Origin: Tritrichomonas musculus
Lineage: Eukaryota; Parabasalia; Tritrichomonadida; Tritrichomonadidae
DNA length: 64,000 nt
Assembly (NCBI GenBank): GCA_039105265.1
Contig: JAPFFF010000018.1
Span: forward strand, 2,852,001 to 2,916,000
Direction of reading: 5' to 3'
A program made the translations under genes and the position numbers. The first letter of the stretch is position 1. Each line of letters starts with the position of its first letter. The notes beneath the pieces were generated by a model, which was not told where the DNA came from, searched no databases, and worked only from the letters and a program-made list of their open reading frames with translations. Of the stretch, positions 39,515 to 49,235 are shown piece after piece.

Positions 39515-40597
39515 ATGAGTTTTAAAACATTAGATGAATTATTTAAAAAATATCCATGGCGTAGTCAAAATAAATTTGTACCATTGGCTAAACGCTATGG
39601 ATTTAATGAACAAGATGCTAAACAGTTTCTTAAAAATAATGTTATTCATGACGCTAAGGTTCCAAAAGCCGAATTTATGCCTATTGTGTCAAAGCATCAA
39701 GGAGGTTATCAAATGGACACATTCATCAATGATAAACATAAAGGAGGACGTAATTATTTAATGCTAATTAATATTAACACACGAAAAGCTTACGCATACC
39801 CATTAATAGGCAAGGGTTCAAAATCAATAATAGAAGCATTAACCAAATTCTTTAATGATGTAAATGATGTGTATTCAATAACAAGCGACCAAGATGCAGC
39901 ATACTTATCAAACGAGGTATTAGATTTTATGAAGTCAAAGAATATAATCTATAAAACAACTGAAGATAATAATCATAACGTGCTCGGCATCATCAATAGA
40001 TTCATGAGAACAATAAGAGACGCTATCGGTGAAAATAGATATATTGATGAAACTGAAATGAATAATTTAATAGATGCATATAATAATTCTCCTCATAGGT
40101 CTTTAAACAATAAAGCGCCAAACGATATAACAAAAGAAGATGAATTAAATTATATCCAAACGAAAACAAAAATAAATCCATATAATTTTGAACCAAATGA
40201 AAGAGTAAGAATTGTTTTAGCTAATGAACCATTCTCAAAGAAACGTAATAAAGTAAGCAAAGAATCTTATATCGTTGATTCTAAATCCGGGAACCAATTT
40301 ATAGTCAAAGCTAAAGATGATTCAGTTGATAAATTACCAGGCTACAGATTAATTAAATCAGCAAATAACATTCCACTCGCTGATTCTCTAAAGAAAGGCA
40401 AACGTGGCATAGTTGATAAAATTATTAGCTATGACCCCAAGAAAAATAAATATAGGGTTCAATATGAAGGAGGTGTAAAAGACACAATCCCAGCAAAAAA
40501 TCTACGTGAGGGGAACCCAATAAAACTTTCACAAATGGAGCTTGAGTATTGGTCGTCGCAAAATACTATTCCAGACGCTATTAAGAAGTGGGCTTAA
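39515..40597 (+). CDS. Maverick integrase (rve family), 360 aa
   Basis: This retroviral-type integrase would insert the element into host DNA. A short N-terminal helical part (~1-55) is followed by the RNase-H-like rve core (~60-205), with YQMDTF, YSITSDQDAAYLS and the helix GIINRFMRTIRDAIGENRYI, then the typical 'YNNSPHRSLNNKAPNDI'. The C-terminal part (~225-360) has two small beta domains, the second (KRGIVDKIISYDPKKNKYRV) resembling the SH3/chromo-like tails of Polinton integrases. The frame is open throughout. It is followed after 120 bp by the packaging ATPase gene. A plus frame at 39534-39761 is a shadow. Confidence 0.9.
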   Translation: MSFKTLDELFKKYPWRSQNKFVPLAKRYGFNEQDAKQFLKNNVIHDAKVPKAEFMPIVSKHQGGYQMDTFINDKHKGGRNYLMLININTRKAYAYPLIGKGSKSIIEALTKFFNDVNDVYSITSDQDAAYLSNEVLDFMKSKNIIYKTTEDNNHNVLGIINRFMRTIRDAIGENRYIDETEMNNLIDAYNNSPHRSLNNKAPNDITKEDELNYIQTKTKINPYNFEPNERVRIVLANEPFSKKRNKVSKESYIVDSKSGNQFIVKAKDDSVDKLPGYRLIKSANNIPLADSLKKGKRGIVDKIISYDPKKNKYRVQYEGGVKDTIPAKNLREGNPIKLSQMELEYWSSQNTIPDAIKKWA

Positions 40598-40717
40598 TAA
40601 GTTCTTTATAAATTATTTTTGTTGTCTCATAGACCAACTCTACAACGAACCCTATCAATTGATATTTAAAACACTCTTTAACAAATTCTATATAATTCAT
40701 TTAACAATAATAAAAAT

Positions 40718-41572
40718 ATGACAAAACAAATTATTAATCAAGTTAAGAATGAAATAAATAAAGCTATTAAAAAGAATCAACGCGATATCGAAATGGCTTT
40801 AATAAAACCATTATCACCAGATTACCCATTTAGTACGAATGGCATTATTTTCTTAATAGGCAGACCAGGCGCTGGAAAGAGTTATTGGATATGGTCGCAC
40901 ATAATGATAACAGAAAAATTATTTAAGAAACCTTATTATAGCAAAATCATATTCTGCTCAACTAGTGGGAAAGCTGATAAAACTGCTGAAGTCCTACATA
41001 AAAGTATTAAGACACCAATCGATTATGTTAATGAAAAAGAACTAATGGATTTTCTAAAAAAACATCTCAAACGCAAAGTTAAATATTATGCATTAGTTAA
41101 ACATGTTCTATCAAAAATGAAAGAAGCAAATGAAGAGATGGAACGGTTAATTAATAAGCATTCATTAGAGGATATAGATGATAGAATTGTGTATATTGCA
41201 AATAAGCTTGCTAAATATAATACATCAACATACCCTTATAACACGTTAATAATTTTAGATGACTGCGCAGGTAGCGATTTATTGAAGAATGGCAATAGTG
41301 AATTTATACGTTTGCTAACAAAAACAAGACACTATAATATCACGTGTATAATGGCTTTTCAAACAATAAGATTTGTTCATATCAACGCGAAACGTATGGC
41401 TACAGATATCATTTGCTATAGTGGTTATAGTGAAGAAGATTTCACATCATTACTTCAGCAAACAAATAATAATTTAGATACAAAAGAAACAGTTAAACAA
41501 TATTTACAACATAGAGAGCCACACGAACATTTCGTCATGAATATCACCGCAAATAAATATTATTTCGATTAA
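40718..41572 (+). CDS. Maverick genome-packaging ATPase (FtsK/HerA-like), 284 aa
   Basis: In viruses with double jelly-roll capsids such ATPases pump DNA into the particle; Mavericks carry the same enzyme. The Walker A motif GRPGAGKS lies at residues 48-55, and a Walker B-like hydrophobic strand with acidic end, NTLIILDDC, at 175-183. A later TKTRHYNITCIMAFQTIRF (~205-220) matches the sensor region of the A32-like subgroup. Length is typical (~230-290 aa). The frame is intact. It stands between the integrase and a small Gly/Ala-rich protein, all in the same direction, suggesting a late/structural gene block. Confidence 0.9.
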   Translation: MTKQIINQVKNEINKAIKKNQRDIEMALIKPLSPDYPFSTNGIIFLIGRPGAGKSYWIWSHIMITEKLFKKPYYSKIIFCSTSGKADKTAEVLHKSIKTPIDYVNEKELMDFLKKHLKRKVKYYALVKHVLSKMKEANEEMERLINKHSLEDIDDRIVYIANKLAKYNTSTYPYNTLIILDDCAGSDLLKNGNSEFIRLLTKTRHYNITCIMAFQTIRFVHINAKRMATDIICYSGYSEEDFTSLLQQTNNNLDTKETVKQYLQHREPHEHFVMNITANKYYFD

Positions 41573-41591
41573 ACTTTTTAATTATTTTTAA

Positions 41592-41984
41592 ATGTGCGGG
41601 TTTTTTAAGAAATTTATCAAAACAGGAATAGGTTTAGCAAGCAAGCATTTAATGAATTTTGCTAATAGTGCTACTGGTGGATTAGCTGGCAAAGTTGTTA
41701 ATACTGCTGTCGATGGAGTTAATAAGCATGCTGGTATAATTGGTAAGGTTGCTCAAGGTATCGGTCGAAAACTATTAAGTGATAAGACAAGAGAAAAGAT
41801 ATCTAATTTCGCTGATACTGCTATAAAATATATTCCAAAAGGCAACGTAAGAACAGCATTAGAAAAAGTTAATAATGCTGCTCAAGGGCGAAAAGAAAAT
41901 TATAATGTTAAGACCAAAATCAATAAGCAATTAAATTCTACTGAGCCAAATTCACAAGCTAGATTTGTTAAGGGTGGCGGTTAA
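41592..41984 (+). CDS. small Gly/Ala-rich Maverick protein, 130 aa
   Basis: Starts 20 bp after the ATPase stop. Residues ~1-65 are a Gly/Ala/Val-rich amphipathic region (GIGLASKHLMNF, GGLAGKVVNTAVDGV) and the rest is basic. Small proteins of this type occupy the same place in other trichomonad Mavericks and may be virion core or membrane-active proteins, by comparison with small adenovirus core proteins. This is a guess from composition and place; no domain is recognised. Confidence 0.65.
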   Translation: MCGFFKKFIKTGIGLASKHLMNFANSATGGLAGKVVNTAVDGVNKHAGIIGKVAQGIGRKLLSDKTREKISNFADTAIKYIPKGNVRTALEKVNNAAQGRKENYNVKTKINKQLNSTEPNSQARFVKGGG

Positions 41985-42048
41985 TGTAATAAAACTCAAA
42001 AATAAAACTCGATAAAATTTTAAATATATTTTTTTATTGTAATGAAAA

Positions 42049-42645
42049 ATGAATGATGAAACAATTGAATTTGTTCCATTAAAAGAATATAATAATTATG
42101 AAATATTAAATCAATATCCATTTACAATTAGAAAGAAAATTAATCACCAAGTAGTAAAGGAATACATTGAAAATAATGGTTATGTTAGATTAAATTTAAA
42201 TATAAATGGAAAACAGAAAAAGAATTCAAAACATAGATTAATAGCACAACAATTTATTCCAAACGATGACCCAGAAAACAAAACACAAATAGACCACATT
42301 AATCATATTAAAACAGACAACAGAATTGAAAATTTGAGGTGGTGTTCTTCAACTGAAAATATTTTAAATAAATCTTCACAAAAAAACGTTAGGTATGATT
42401 TTATTGAAAATTTACCAGAAGATGCATTATTGGTTGAATCTTATAAAAGCAAAAACGTAGTTCATGAATTTGAAAATTATTATTACTTTGATGGTTTATT
42501 TTACTACGACAATTCATTTAATTATAAAATACTTCACATCAATACAAACGCTAATGGTTGTAGATTTGTATTCTTAAAAGATAAAAATAATTACAATGTA
42601 GCTGTTGTAATTAATAGATTTTTAAAACAACATGATTTACTTTAA
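42049..42645 (+). CDS. NUMOD4-HNH endonuclease, 198 aa
   Basis: A homing-type nuclease. Residues ~5-35 (EFVPLKEYNNYEILNQYPF) fit the NUMOD4 DNA-binding module. Residues ~62-105 fit the HNH_3 fold: HRLIAQQFIPN, then TQIDHINHIKTDNRIENLRW with the His/Asn residues expected in a beta-beta-alpha metal site, then CSSTENILN. Such genes are common in phages and large viruses as free-standing homing endonucleases. Here it sits in the Maverick and overlaps the end of the opposite-strand 1269-residue gene by 9 bp (42637-42645). The frame is open. The C-terminal ~85 residues are of unknown role. Confidence 0.85.
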   Translation: MNDETIEFVPLKEYNNYEILNQYPFTIRKKINHQVVKEYIENNGYVRLNLNINGKQKKNSKHRLIAQQFIPNDDPENKTQIDHINHIKTDNRIENLRWCSSTENILNKSSQKNVRYDFIENLPEDALLVESYKSKNVVHEFENYYYFDGLFYYDNSFNYKILHINTNANGCRFVFLKDKNNYNVAVVINRFLKQHDLL

Positions 42646-45600
42646 AAGCAATTTTGTAGTTGTCTTGACTGTTCTCATATAAGGGTCCATACCAATATCA
42701 GGTAATTCACTGCCATCTTTAATAATATCTAGCATACTAGAGCCCGCGTCTGAGCTAACATCTTCACTGATATCAGACAATAATCCTTCTAATTGACCAC
42801 CAGCTTTTGAAGCACCATTAACAGTTCTAGATGCTGTTTGAACTCCACGAGCACTTAATTGTAAGCCTAAACTTGTTCCTCCCATTACTGTACCTGCAAT
42901 TGCAAAACCTAATGCTACATCAGCAACAATTTCTATTTGGTCCGTTTTTGTTTTGAGGTATTTTGTTTTATTTTGTTGGTCAGTCATTTCAGTACTAAGA
43001 TTATTAACTTTATTTGTAAGGTCTTTAACGTCATAATTCATTACATCAACATTATTTGTAATCATATTCAAATCACTTCTCATTGTTGTAATGTTGTCTG
43101 CTGTAATGATTTTAGAGGAAGTGATGTTGTAATCGGTATAGAGAGTTGTTGCAGCATCGGGTCTTGGAATTATTTCGTAAAATTGTTGTTTTATAATGTA
43201 ATCAAATGGATTTGTTGTTGGGTCCCAATTAACTTCATCAACTGGGTCTATGAATTGCGTGTTTAAATATAATTCAATATTTTTATTTAAGCTTACCTTC
43301 TTGGACCATTTGTAATTTATTTTTTCAATGGTATCTAAAATAGCATCTAAATCAACATGAGAAACGCGATTAGTGTTATCTACATGATACGATCCTGGCG
43401 AGAACTCTAATCTTGTTGCAACATCATTATATTTTGTCATTGTAAAAGGCATTTCTTGAGCAAAGATATCAGCATATACTTTATCAATTTCATTAACTTT
43501 TATTTTACTTGAATCAGTTTCTGTTATAACACAATCAATTCCAAGTAAATCATAACCCTCGAATTTAATATCAGCAGGAAACCAATTTAAATTGAGTGCA
43601 TAATCTGTTGCCGGCTTTATTTCACCATTCTTTGTTTTAACTGATATTTCAACTTTTCCTTTAGTCCATAAATATTCCATGAAATTCTCAGTATTCTTAG
43701 GAACAAATAATTGATTCCAATCATCATGCTTACACATTATATAACAACCATGGGAACCAAATGGGTCTTTATTATCATTTTTCTTTAATTTATAAATAAC
43801 CTTTCCATTACTTCGCCCTTTTATATTATCTCCTTCCCAATGGTCTATATTCCATGTTAATTTCCATTCATTACCGAAACAATACTCTTTGAAAACAAAT
43901 TGCATATTGTTTGGAATTGTATAACTGGATGGTATTTCATAAATCATTTTATAACAATCGTATTCAGTCCATGGGTCATATTCAACTTTTTGTTCCGTTA
44001 TTTTTGATGGCTTATAGAAATAATATATATCTGTTTTCTGTAATTTTAATGCATTATCGGCTTCAATTATATCACATTTTACAACGGGTTTAGATGACAC
44101 TAATGAATCCTGTGTTGGTTCATAAAAAATCGATAATTCACCTCTAAGATATAAGTCATATGGATTAAAATCAAGTTCTTGGTCAAATGCTATCGATGTG
44201 GTGTCTGTTATTGTTGATGAATTATATAAATAGCACCCATTCTCTCTTTTAATAACTAATGGAGCAATAATCATATTTTGATAAGAATAGATGTAAAATT
44301 CCCTGATATAATTTCCTAATTCATCATACACTACGTTTTTTCGTAAAACAATTTTGAAGATATTGGTATGTTCTTTTAATGTTAGCAATTTAGCTTTCAA
44401 TTCTGTTGGGATATCAATAGTCAGGACATTATATTTCTTTGTTATGTCTGTACCATCGATTTGAACGGTCTTTTCTAATGTACTTGGTTTAATATCATTA
44501 TTTTTAATTTTATACTCTAGAATCCCTTCCTTAATCGTGAAATTTGAATCACCAGATGAAGTAGGATGATTTTTAATATGATTGTTTAATTTCCTTGTTA
44601 ATTTGTATATGGTATCAACAATTGAATACTTATTTGGAGTAAATATTTCGCCTAAACCATCAGGTAATTCATCTTCTTCTAGTATTTCTGCTAAAGGCAT
44701 ACAATCCCAAATACCTATTGCCATTAATGATCCAAGACATAACATCATCATAATAAAATCACCAGAAGTTCCTTTGAAAAATTCTTTTAAATCATTCCAT
44801 GAATTAATAAATACTTCTTCGGTTGCTAATGTTTGGTCTTTTAGCCAAGCCATTATTTTTGAATCATCCGGTTGTGCAGGAGTTGGAAGAAAATCTCTAT
44901 TTTCTCCCCAATTTATAACAAATTTCTTAATTTTACCATATTTATCTATTCCATAACTTAGACCTGGTCCTATATAATTATTCCACATTAACTTTGTAAG
45001 ATTAGTTGCAAAATGAACAGATGGATTTAAAACCCAACTATTTAAAAGCATAAATGTGTGTTTAATTACTAATCCTAATGATTTATATGTATCAAATACA
45101 ACATGAATAGCTTCAATTAAAGACATATTAACAGTAGCATTAGTTGATTCAAGTTCATTAATATCAGCTAAATCGTTTAAATCAAATTTAACATTATTAT
45201 CTTTATCAACAAATTGTCCTTCAGTAGATGATTCAATAAGAGCATCAGGTACTTTATCTTTATGAACCTTGAGTTTCCTGAAAACAAATTCTTCACCCTT
45301 CTTTAAACAAACCAATAACTCCATTTCATTTAAATTATTTAAATAATCATCAAAATCACTATTGCTCTCTTTTGATGTCAGCCAAGTATGAATATTATTA
45401 TTGTTATCGCTTAATTTTGTTATTAAGTTATTTAATGATGTTGGCTTTTCTTCTTTGATTGTATTGGCTGTATCGATATATTTTATTGAATTTAATGGGC
45501 ATGAAGTATCTGGATCTATACCTGAAGTCTTAATTTGTTCTATTTTTGTAATCCATTTCTCAATGTTCTCAGTTGATTTATTTAACTGATTTATTAATTC

Positions 45601-46446
45601 TGTAAATGTATCAACATGGCTTGTTTTAGATGAATAATTATAGATATATTGATTAGGGTCATCTGCTAATTCGTCAGGTCCGTCTATTTTCGTCTTTGTT
45701 TCTTCAATGTATTTCAAATCATTTGTTGATTCAACAATTAGAATCTGGGTAAGACAAATGAATAACTTTTCTAATTCATCCACTAAATCTTTATATTTTG
45801 AAATGGATACTTGAATTGGTTCGTAATTATTTTTTTCTGTATTTAATTTTATTGATGTCATTTGTTCGTCTTTTTGTAGAGTTGTTTTTAGAAATTCCTC
45901 AACAGAAAAAGAATCAATAGATGCAATCACTTCATAAATATGAGATATAATACCCGAAATGTTTTCGTTATTAATGTTTAAGGCTGAAATCAAATCTTTA
46001 TAAACTGAAACATCTTTGGCTTCATCTGTGCCAATTATCCTTAATGAAGCATTTTTAAGTAATTCAATGTTTGTTCCTAGTTTATTCAATAATGAATTTA
46101 AATTTGTTGTGCTTGTGTTTAATAATTCCAACAATTTCTTATAGGTTGCGCAATAACCTTCGTTTGAAATAGTATTAAAGTTTTGGTCGTTAAATCTCCA
46201 TACCTTATAACCACCAGAAATAGGCAAATCTATGAATTTCTCTGGTGTAAATCCTTGCGTTCCCATAAGTGTTTTTATTTCATCTTTATTGTATAAGCAA
46301 TTAAATTGAACCATTTTTTCGGGGTCCAACGTGTTTTCAATACTAATTGTTGTTTCCCCATTATCTTCATCAACTTTGATTTCTATCCCATTATCATTTA
46401 ATTTAGTTGCTTCTTTAGATTTTATAGAATATAATGCCAATGACAT
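42637..46446 (-). CDS. large Maverick protein, 1269 aa, probably structural
   Basis: The longest gene of the element, on the opposite strand to the integrase block. Residues ~1-430 are mostly helical and coiled coil, with many Asn, Leu and Thr. A hydrophobic segment IMMMLCLGSLMAIGIWDCM lies near ~560-580. The middle (~630-1080) is beta-rich with many Tyr, Trp and Asp. The C-terminus (~1170-1240) has a coiled coil and a second hydrophobic Gly-rich segment (VALGFAIAGTVMGGTSLGLQL). The layout suggests a large membrane-associated or fibre-like virion protein of Mavericks, but no domain is recognised. The start lies 19 bp from a divergent small frame at 46466. Several plus frames inside are shadows. 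Confidence 0.75.
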   Translation of the reverse strand: MSLALYSIKSKEATKLNDNGIEIKVDEDNGETTISIENTLDPEKMVQFNCLYNKDEIKTLMGTQGFTPEKFIDLPISGGYKVWRFNDQNFNTISNEGYCATYKKLLELLNTSTTNLNSLLNKLGTNIELLKNASLRIIGTDEAKDVSVYKDLISALNINNENISGIISHIYEVIASIDSFSVEEFLKTTLQKDEQMTSIKLNTEKNNYEPIQVSISKYKDLVDELEKLFICLTQILIVESTNDLKYIEETKTKIDGPDELADDPNQYIYNYSSKTSHVDTFTELINQLNKSTENIEKWITKIEQIKTSGIDPDTSCPLNSIKYIDTANTIKEEKPTSLNNLITKLSDNNNNIHTWLTSKESNSDFDDYLNNLNEMELLVCLKKGEEFVFRKLKVHKDKVPDALIESSTEGQFVDKDNNVKFDLNDLADINELESTNATVNMSLIEAIHVVFDTYKSLGLVIKHTFMLLNSWVLNPSVHFATNLTKLMWNNYIGPGLSYGIDKYGKIKKFVINWGENRDFLPTPAQPDDSKIMAWLKDQTLATEEVFINSWNDLKEFFKGTSGDFIMMMLCLGSLMAIGIWDCMPLAEILEEDELPDGLGEIFTPNKYSIVDTIYKLTRKLNNHIKNHPTSSGDSNFTIKEGILEYKIKNNDIKPSTLEKTVQIDGTDITKKYNVLTIDIPTELKAKLLTLKEHTNIFKIVLRKNVVYDELGNYIREFYIYSYQNMIIAPLVIKRENGCYLYNSSTITDTTSIAFDQELDFNPYDLYLRGELSIFYEPTQDSLVSSKPVVKCDIIEADNALKLQKTDIYYFYKPSKITEQKVEYDPWTEYDCYKMIYEIPSSYTIPNNMQFVFKEYCFGNEWKLTWNIDHWEGDNIKGRSNGKVIYKLKKNDNKDPFGSHGCYIMCKHDDWNQLFVPKNTENFMEYLWTKGKVEISVKTKNGEIKPATDYALNLNWFPADIKFEGYDLLGIDCVITETDSSKIKVNEIDKVYADIFAQEMPFTMTKYNDVATRLEFSPGSYHVDNTNRVSHVDLDAILDTIEKINYKWSKKVSLNKNIELYLNTQFIDPVDEVNWDPTTNPFDYIIKQQFYEIIPRPDAATTLYTDYNITSSKIITADNITTMRSDLNMITNNVDVMNYDVKDLTNKVNNLSTEMTDQQNKTKYLKTKTDQIEIVADVALGFAIAGTVMGGTSLGLQLSARGVQTASRTVNGASKAGGQLEGLLSDISEDVSSDAGSSMLDIIKDGSELPDIGMDPYMRTVKTTTKLLLK

Positions 46447-46465
46447 TTTAATACAATATAAAATA

Positions 46466-46669
46466 ATGTTTGTTTCAACACAAAGTAAGCCAACTGATTA
46501 TAGCTCAATACAAGTAAGATTAAATATCCCGTGGAAATGTGAATACGTTAAATATTATGTTTCATCCATTAATACAAAAGCAAATATACTAATCACAACA
46601 AAACAACAACGAAACACATGCAACAGAGGAACAAGGAACAGAGAGCTTACCAATGGAATACATCGATAG
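46466..46669 (+). CDS. short Maverick reading frame
   Basis: Starts 19 bp from the divergent start of the 1269-residue gene. It contains QVRLNIPWKCEYVKYYVSS, which looks like conserved element protein. It is short for a free protein and may be part of a broken element gene, so it is reported only as a fragment. Confidence 0.4.
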   Translation: MFVSTQSKPTDYSSIQVRLNIPWKCEYVKYYVSSINTKANILITTKQQRNTCNRGTRNRELTNGIHR

Positions 46670-46904
46670 AAAAGATAAGTGTCAAGGCATTTATAAGTTT
46701 CCTAGTGCTATCTTCTACGATTTTAATAAATATGTTTTAATAAAAGACGAATTCGAAGATGTTTATCGATTCTCCACTGTTTGCGGAAGTTATTGTTGTA
46801 CGTTTCCTTACCCGTTCATAAACAAGTGTCGCAATCTATTCTTTTCAGAAATTAAATATTCGGATGTATTGGAATCTATGCACACGCCACCGTTTACGAT
46901 ATAA
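46653..46904 (+). CDS. short Maverick reading frame
   Basis: An 83-codon frame with Phe/Tyr/Cys-rich sequence (YRFSTVCGSYCCTFPYPF), located between the large protein gene and the small coiled-coil gene. No domain is recognised. Probably element-derived and possibly a fragment. Confidence 0.35.
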   Translation: MEYIDRKDKCQGIYKFPSAIFYDFNKYVLIKDEFEDVYRFSTVCGSYCCTFPYPFINKCRNLFFSEIKYSDVLESMHTPPFTI

Positions 46905-46938
46905 AAATAAAAACAATAAATAATATTTTATTTTTGGT

Positions 46939-47400
46939 TTAGCATTTGGTTAATAACATTAATAACAGTATTAAGAGAATCTTTAATCTCGTTAAATTTA
47001 TTAATATTATTCTTAAATTGTGCTCGTATTTGTTTGTGTGTTCTCGAAGTTGTTCTTCTAATGTTTCCAATCTATTGGTTATATCTTCTATCGATTCGTG
47101 TTTATTGGTTTCTTTATCTGTTTTCTCTATTGGTTTGTATATTGTTAATGCATCACCTCGTTTCGTAAACTTATAGCCGTTTAATGGATAGTCTTTATTT
47201 TGTTGTCTTGTGTTAAGCTTACTAAAACAGCTATAAGTTCGAAGCAATCGACGAGCTTCTTTAATGTTGTTATTTCGAAGATAGTTATAAAACTGTTCTA
47301 TTAATTTGTTTTCTGTAATAGCACCAGATACATTATTGTTTTCTTCTTCCTCCTCTTCTTCTACATAATCGTTTACAAACATTGCGTTTGTGTGTTCCAT
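46939..47400 (-). CDS. small Maverick coiled-coil protein, 153 aa
   Basis: The N-terminus is acidic (a run of Glu at 14-20). Residues ~28-50 form a helix (NKLIEQFYNYLRNNNIKEARRLL), and residues ~107-150 a coiled coil ending in a Leu-rich stretch. Similar small acidic/coiled-coil proteins are seen at the flank of the structural genes in trichomonad Mavericks, but function is unknown. It may interact with the large protein encoded next to it. The frames at 46946-47176 (antisense) and 47333-47653 (minus strand, another frame) are shadows. Confidence 0.6.
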   Translation of the reverse strand: MEHTNAMFVNDYVEEEEEEENNNVSGAITENKLIEQFYNYLRNNNIKEARRLLRTYSCFSKLNTRQQNKDYPLNGYKFTKRGDALTIYKPIEKTDKETNKHESIEDITNRLETLEEQLREHTNKYEHNLRIILINLTRLKILLILLLMLLTKC

Positions 47401-47917
47401 TTATAATACAATTAAACAAATATGTTCGCAATTTGTAAATCATTAATGTTTTAATGTGTTGCACCAAATAAACAAAATTGTAAATTAAATAAACATTAAA
47501 ACAATTTTTTATTTTATTATATAATGGTTCCACCTCCAACAGCAACAATTTTAGAAACAGCATTAAAAGATAGCAACTCATTTTAAAATTTATTCCAAAG
47601 TTAATTTGGGATTTAAAATTTGAATAAGGGCTCCAGAAGGAATCTAAGAGCAAGTTATAAAATTTTAAATTAAGAATTTGTTTTTTATCTTTTTTAGAAA
47701 TGATATCATTTCTGAATTACTTGCTTTAAAATCTTAAATTGAAACAAAGCAAACCCAACCAAATGAAACACAAATTGAACCATCATAAAGGGCCCCAACG
47801 AAAAGTCCGAAACGAAGTTCTGCGGTAATAATTTAATACATAAAAAAAAGCCCAATAAAGATCAATAATAAGAAATCTACACTTAAAATCAATAATTCAT
47901 TTTAAATTTATTTGTTT
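47401..47917. other. transition between Maverick and transposase-like relic
   Basis: It contains a 20-codon frame (47524-47586, starting MVPPPTATILET) whose composition looks element-derived. The remainder is AT-rich without clear signal, and no inverted repeat matching the left side of the Maverick was found. Confidence 0.4.
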
Positions 47918-49235
47918 TTTTTAATTCTCATATTCAGAATCATCATATTCATTCAATTCTATTCCATGATCATCATATTCATCAGAGTTTTGCGTTGAAG
48001 AATTGAATTTTATTTTATTATTTTTTTCTGATTTGCTTCGATTCATGGCATTATTGCTGAACCTTTGGTAAAAGATAATTTATTTGTTCTATACGATTGG
48101 TGCATTTCAAAGAATTGTGATAATAATTGAATAAAATGTAATGTTGATTTTTTAAGCTTTTTCTTTTCTCCGGTTCCAGTATTATAAACATCATTTTTAA
48201 TCTCATATATTTGGTTGTCATCGCATGTTTGTTCTAAAATTGAAAATTTATCAAAAACATCTCCTTTAGAATTTTCATAATTTAAATGCGCACCAGCAAA
48301 GTTTTCACGCTTTGGTATTTGAAATTCTACTTTCAAATTGCTTTGAAAACCCATTGCCAGAAATGCATTCTGCGGGGTATAATATCCTAAGAAGTGAGTG
48401 CAATAATTCCCAAAAAATTCTTCTTCGGGATAAGAACTAATCCTGTCTAAACCTAAACCAAATGATGTTTCAGGCTTGTTTAATATTGTTGATATTGCAA
48501 TTGTAGTATTAATCAATTTTATTATACTAATTCGATCATTGAACCATACGAATTTATTATTGGATTTTTTATTTTTGCGTAAAGATGTGCTTGAAGGTAA
48601 ATTGTATGTGCTTTGATATAAGGACAAAAGCAATAGCAAAGCCAACTTCGATAAGAATAATCTAAAATCAAGTTTCATGTATTGATTTCTAAACAATTCA
48701 ATAATTATTGAGTAAACAAATAAATACAAGCCAGAAGAATTATTCTTTTTTTTAAATTCATTTAATGCATGTTTAATTTGGAATAATTTGATCGGGAATC
48801 GTCCTTCATTCGACCTATGGTTGAAGTGTCATCTAAAACATTGCCATCAATCTCAAGATGATCTTTTAAGCTGTTTCTATTTATTATATCAGAATTATTG
48901 CTTAGTTTTATGTCGCTGTTCATTACTCGGTTTCTACCAATCTTTTCTGCATGCATCATATCTATTAGTGGCAAAAACTTGACAAAAGATATCTCTTTAT
49001 TTATTAGCTTTTCAATAAAAATTTCATATTGTTTGAAAGCCATTTCATGATATTCATCCAAACCTTTCTCGCCATCTGCGGCAAAGTACTTAGCCTCAAA
49101 GTGTGGGTGTGAATTAATTATATTCAATAATTCCAATATATCTTGAGCCTCCTTGTAAGAAAAATGGCCATTGATTGATCTGGTTAAATGTATTACAGTA
49201 CATAGAATTTTCCAAAAGAAAGGTTGAATCAACAT
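47918..49235 (-). pseudogene. broken transposase-like gene (trichomonad repetitive family)
   Basis: Two long minus frames (48762-49235 and 48043-48729) and a short acidic tail frame (~47918-48045) follow one another. The downstream frame stays open back past its ATG to ~48770 (ALNEFKKKNNSSGLYLFVYS), so a single frameshift near there and another near 48045 (ATGCCATGA) would explain the split. Spaced acidic motifs, AKYFAADGEKG, FLPLIDMMHAEKIGRNRVMN and SYPEEEFFGNY, are placed like the D, D and E of an RNase-H-like transposase and recall a large repetitive T. vaginalis protein family. No terminal repeats were found. It could instead be a non-transposon repeat family. Confidence 0.45.

Larger units (their letters stand above)
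37312..47590. mobile_element. partial Maverick/Polinton element
   Basis: A set of open genes found together only in Mavericks/Polintons: retroviral-type integrase, FtsK/HerA-like packaging ATPase, structural proteins and small accessory proteins. The left boundary is a guess: the sequence changes abruptly at ~37312 and begins with AGTAAAGTGG, in keeping with the family's 5'-AG ends. No matching inverted repeat was found on the right, and neither the family's protein-primed DNA polymerase nor its protease is visible, so the element is incomplete in this window. Most long genes are open, so it is young compared with the fossil next to it. The right limit (~47590) is only where element-like sequence stops. 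Confidence 0.75.
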
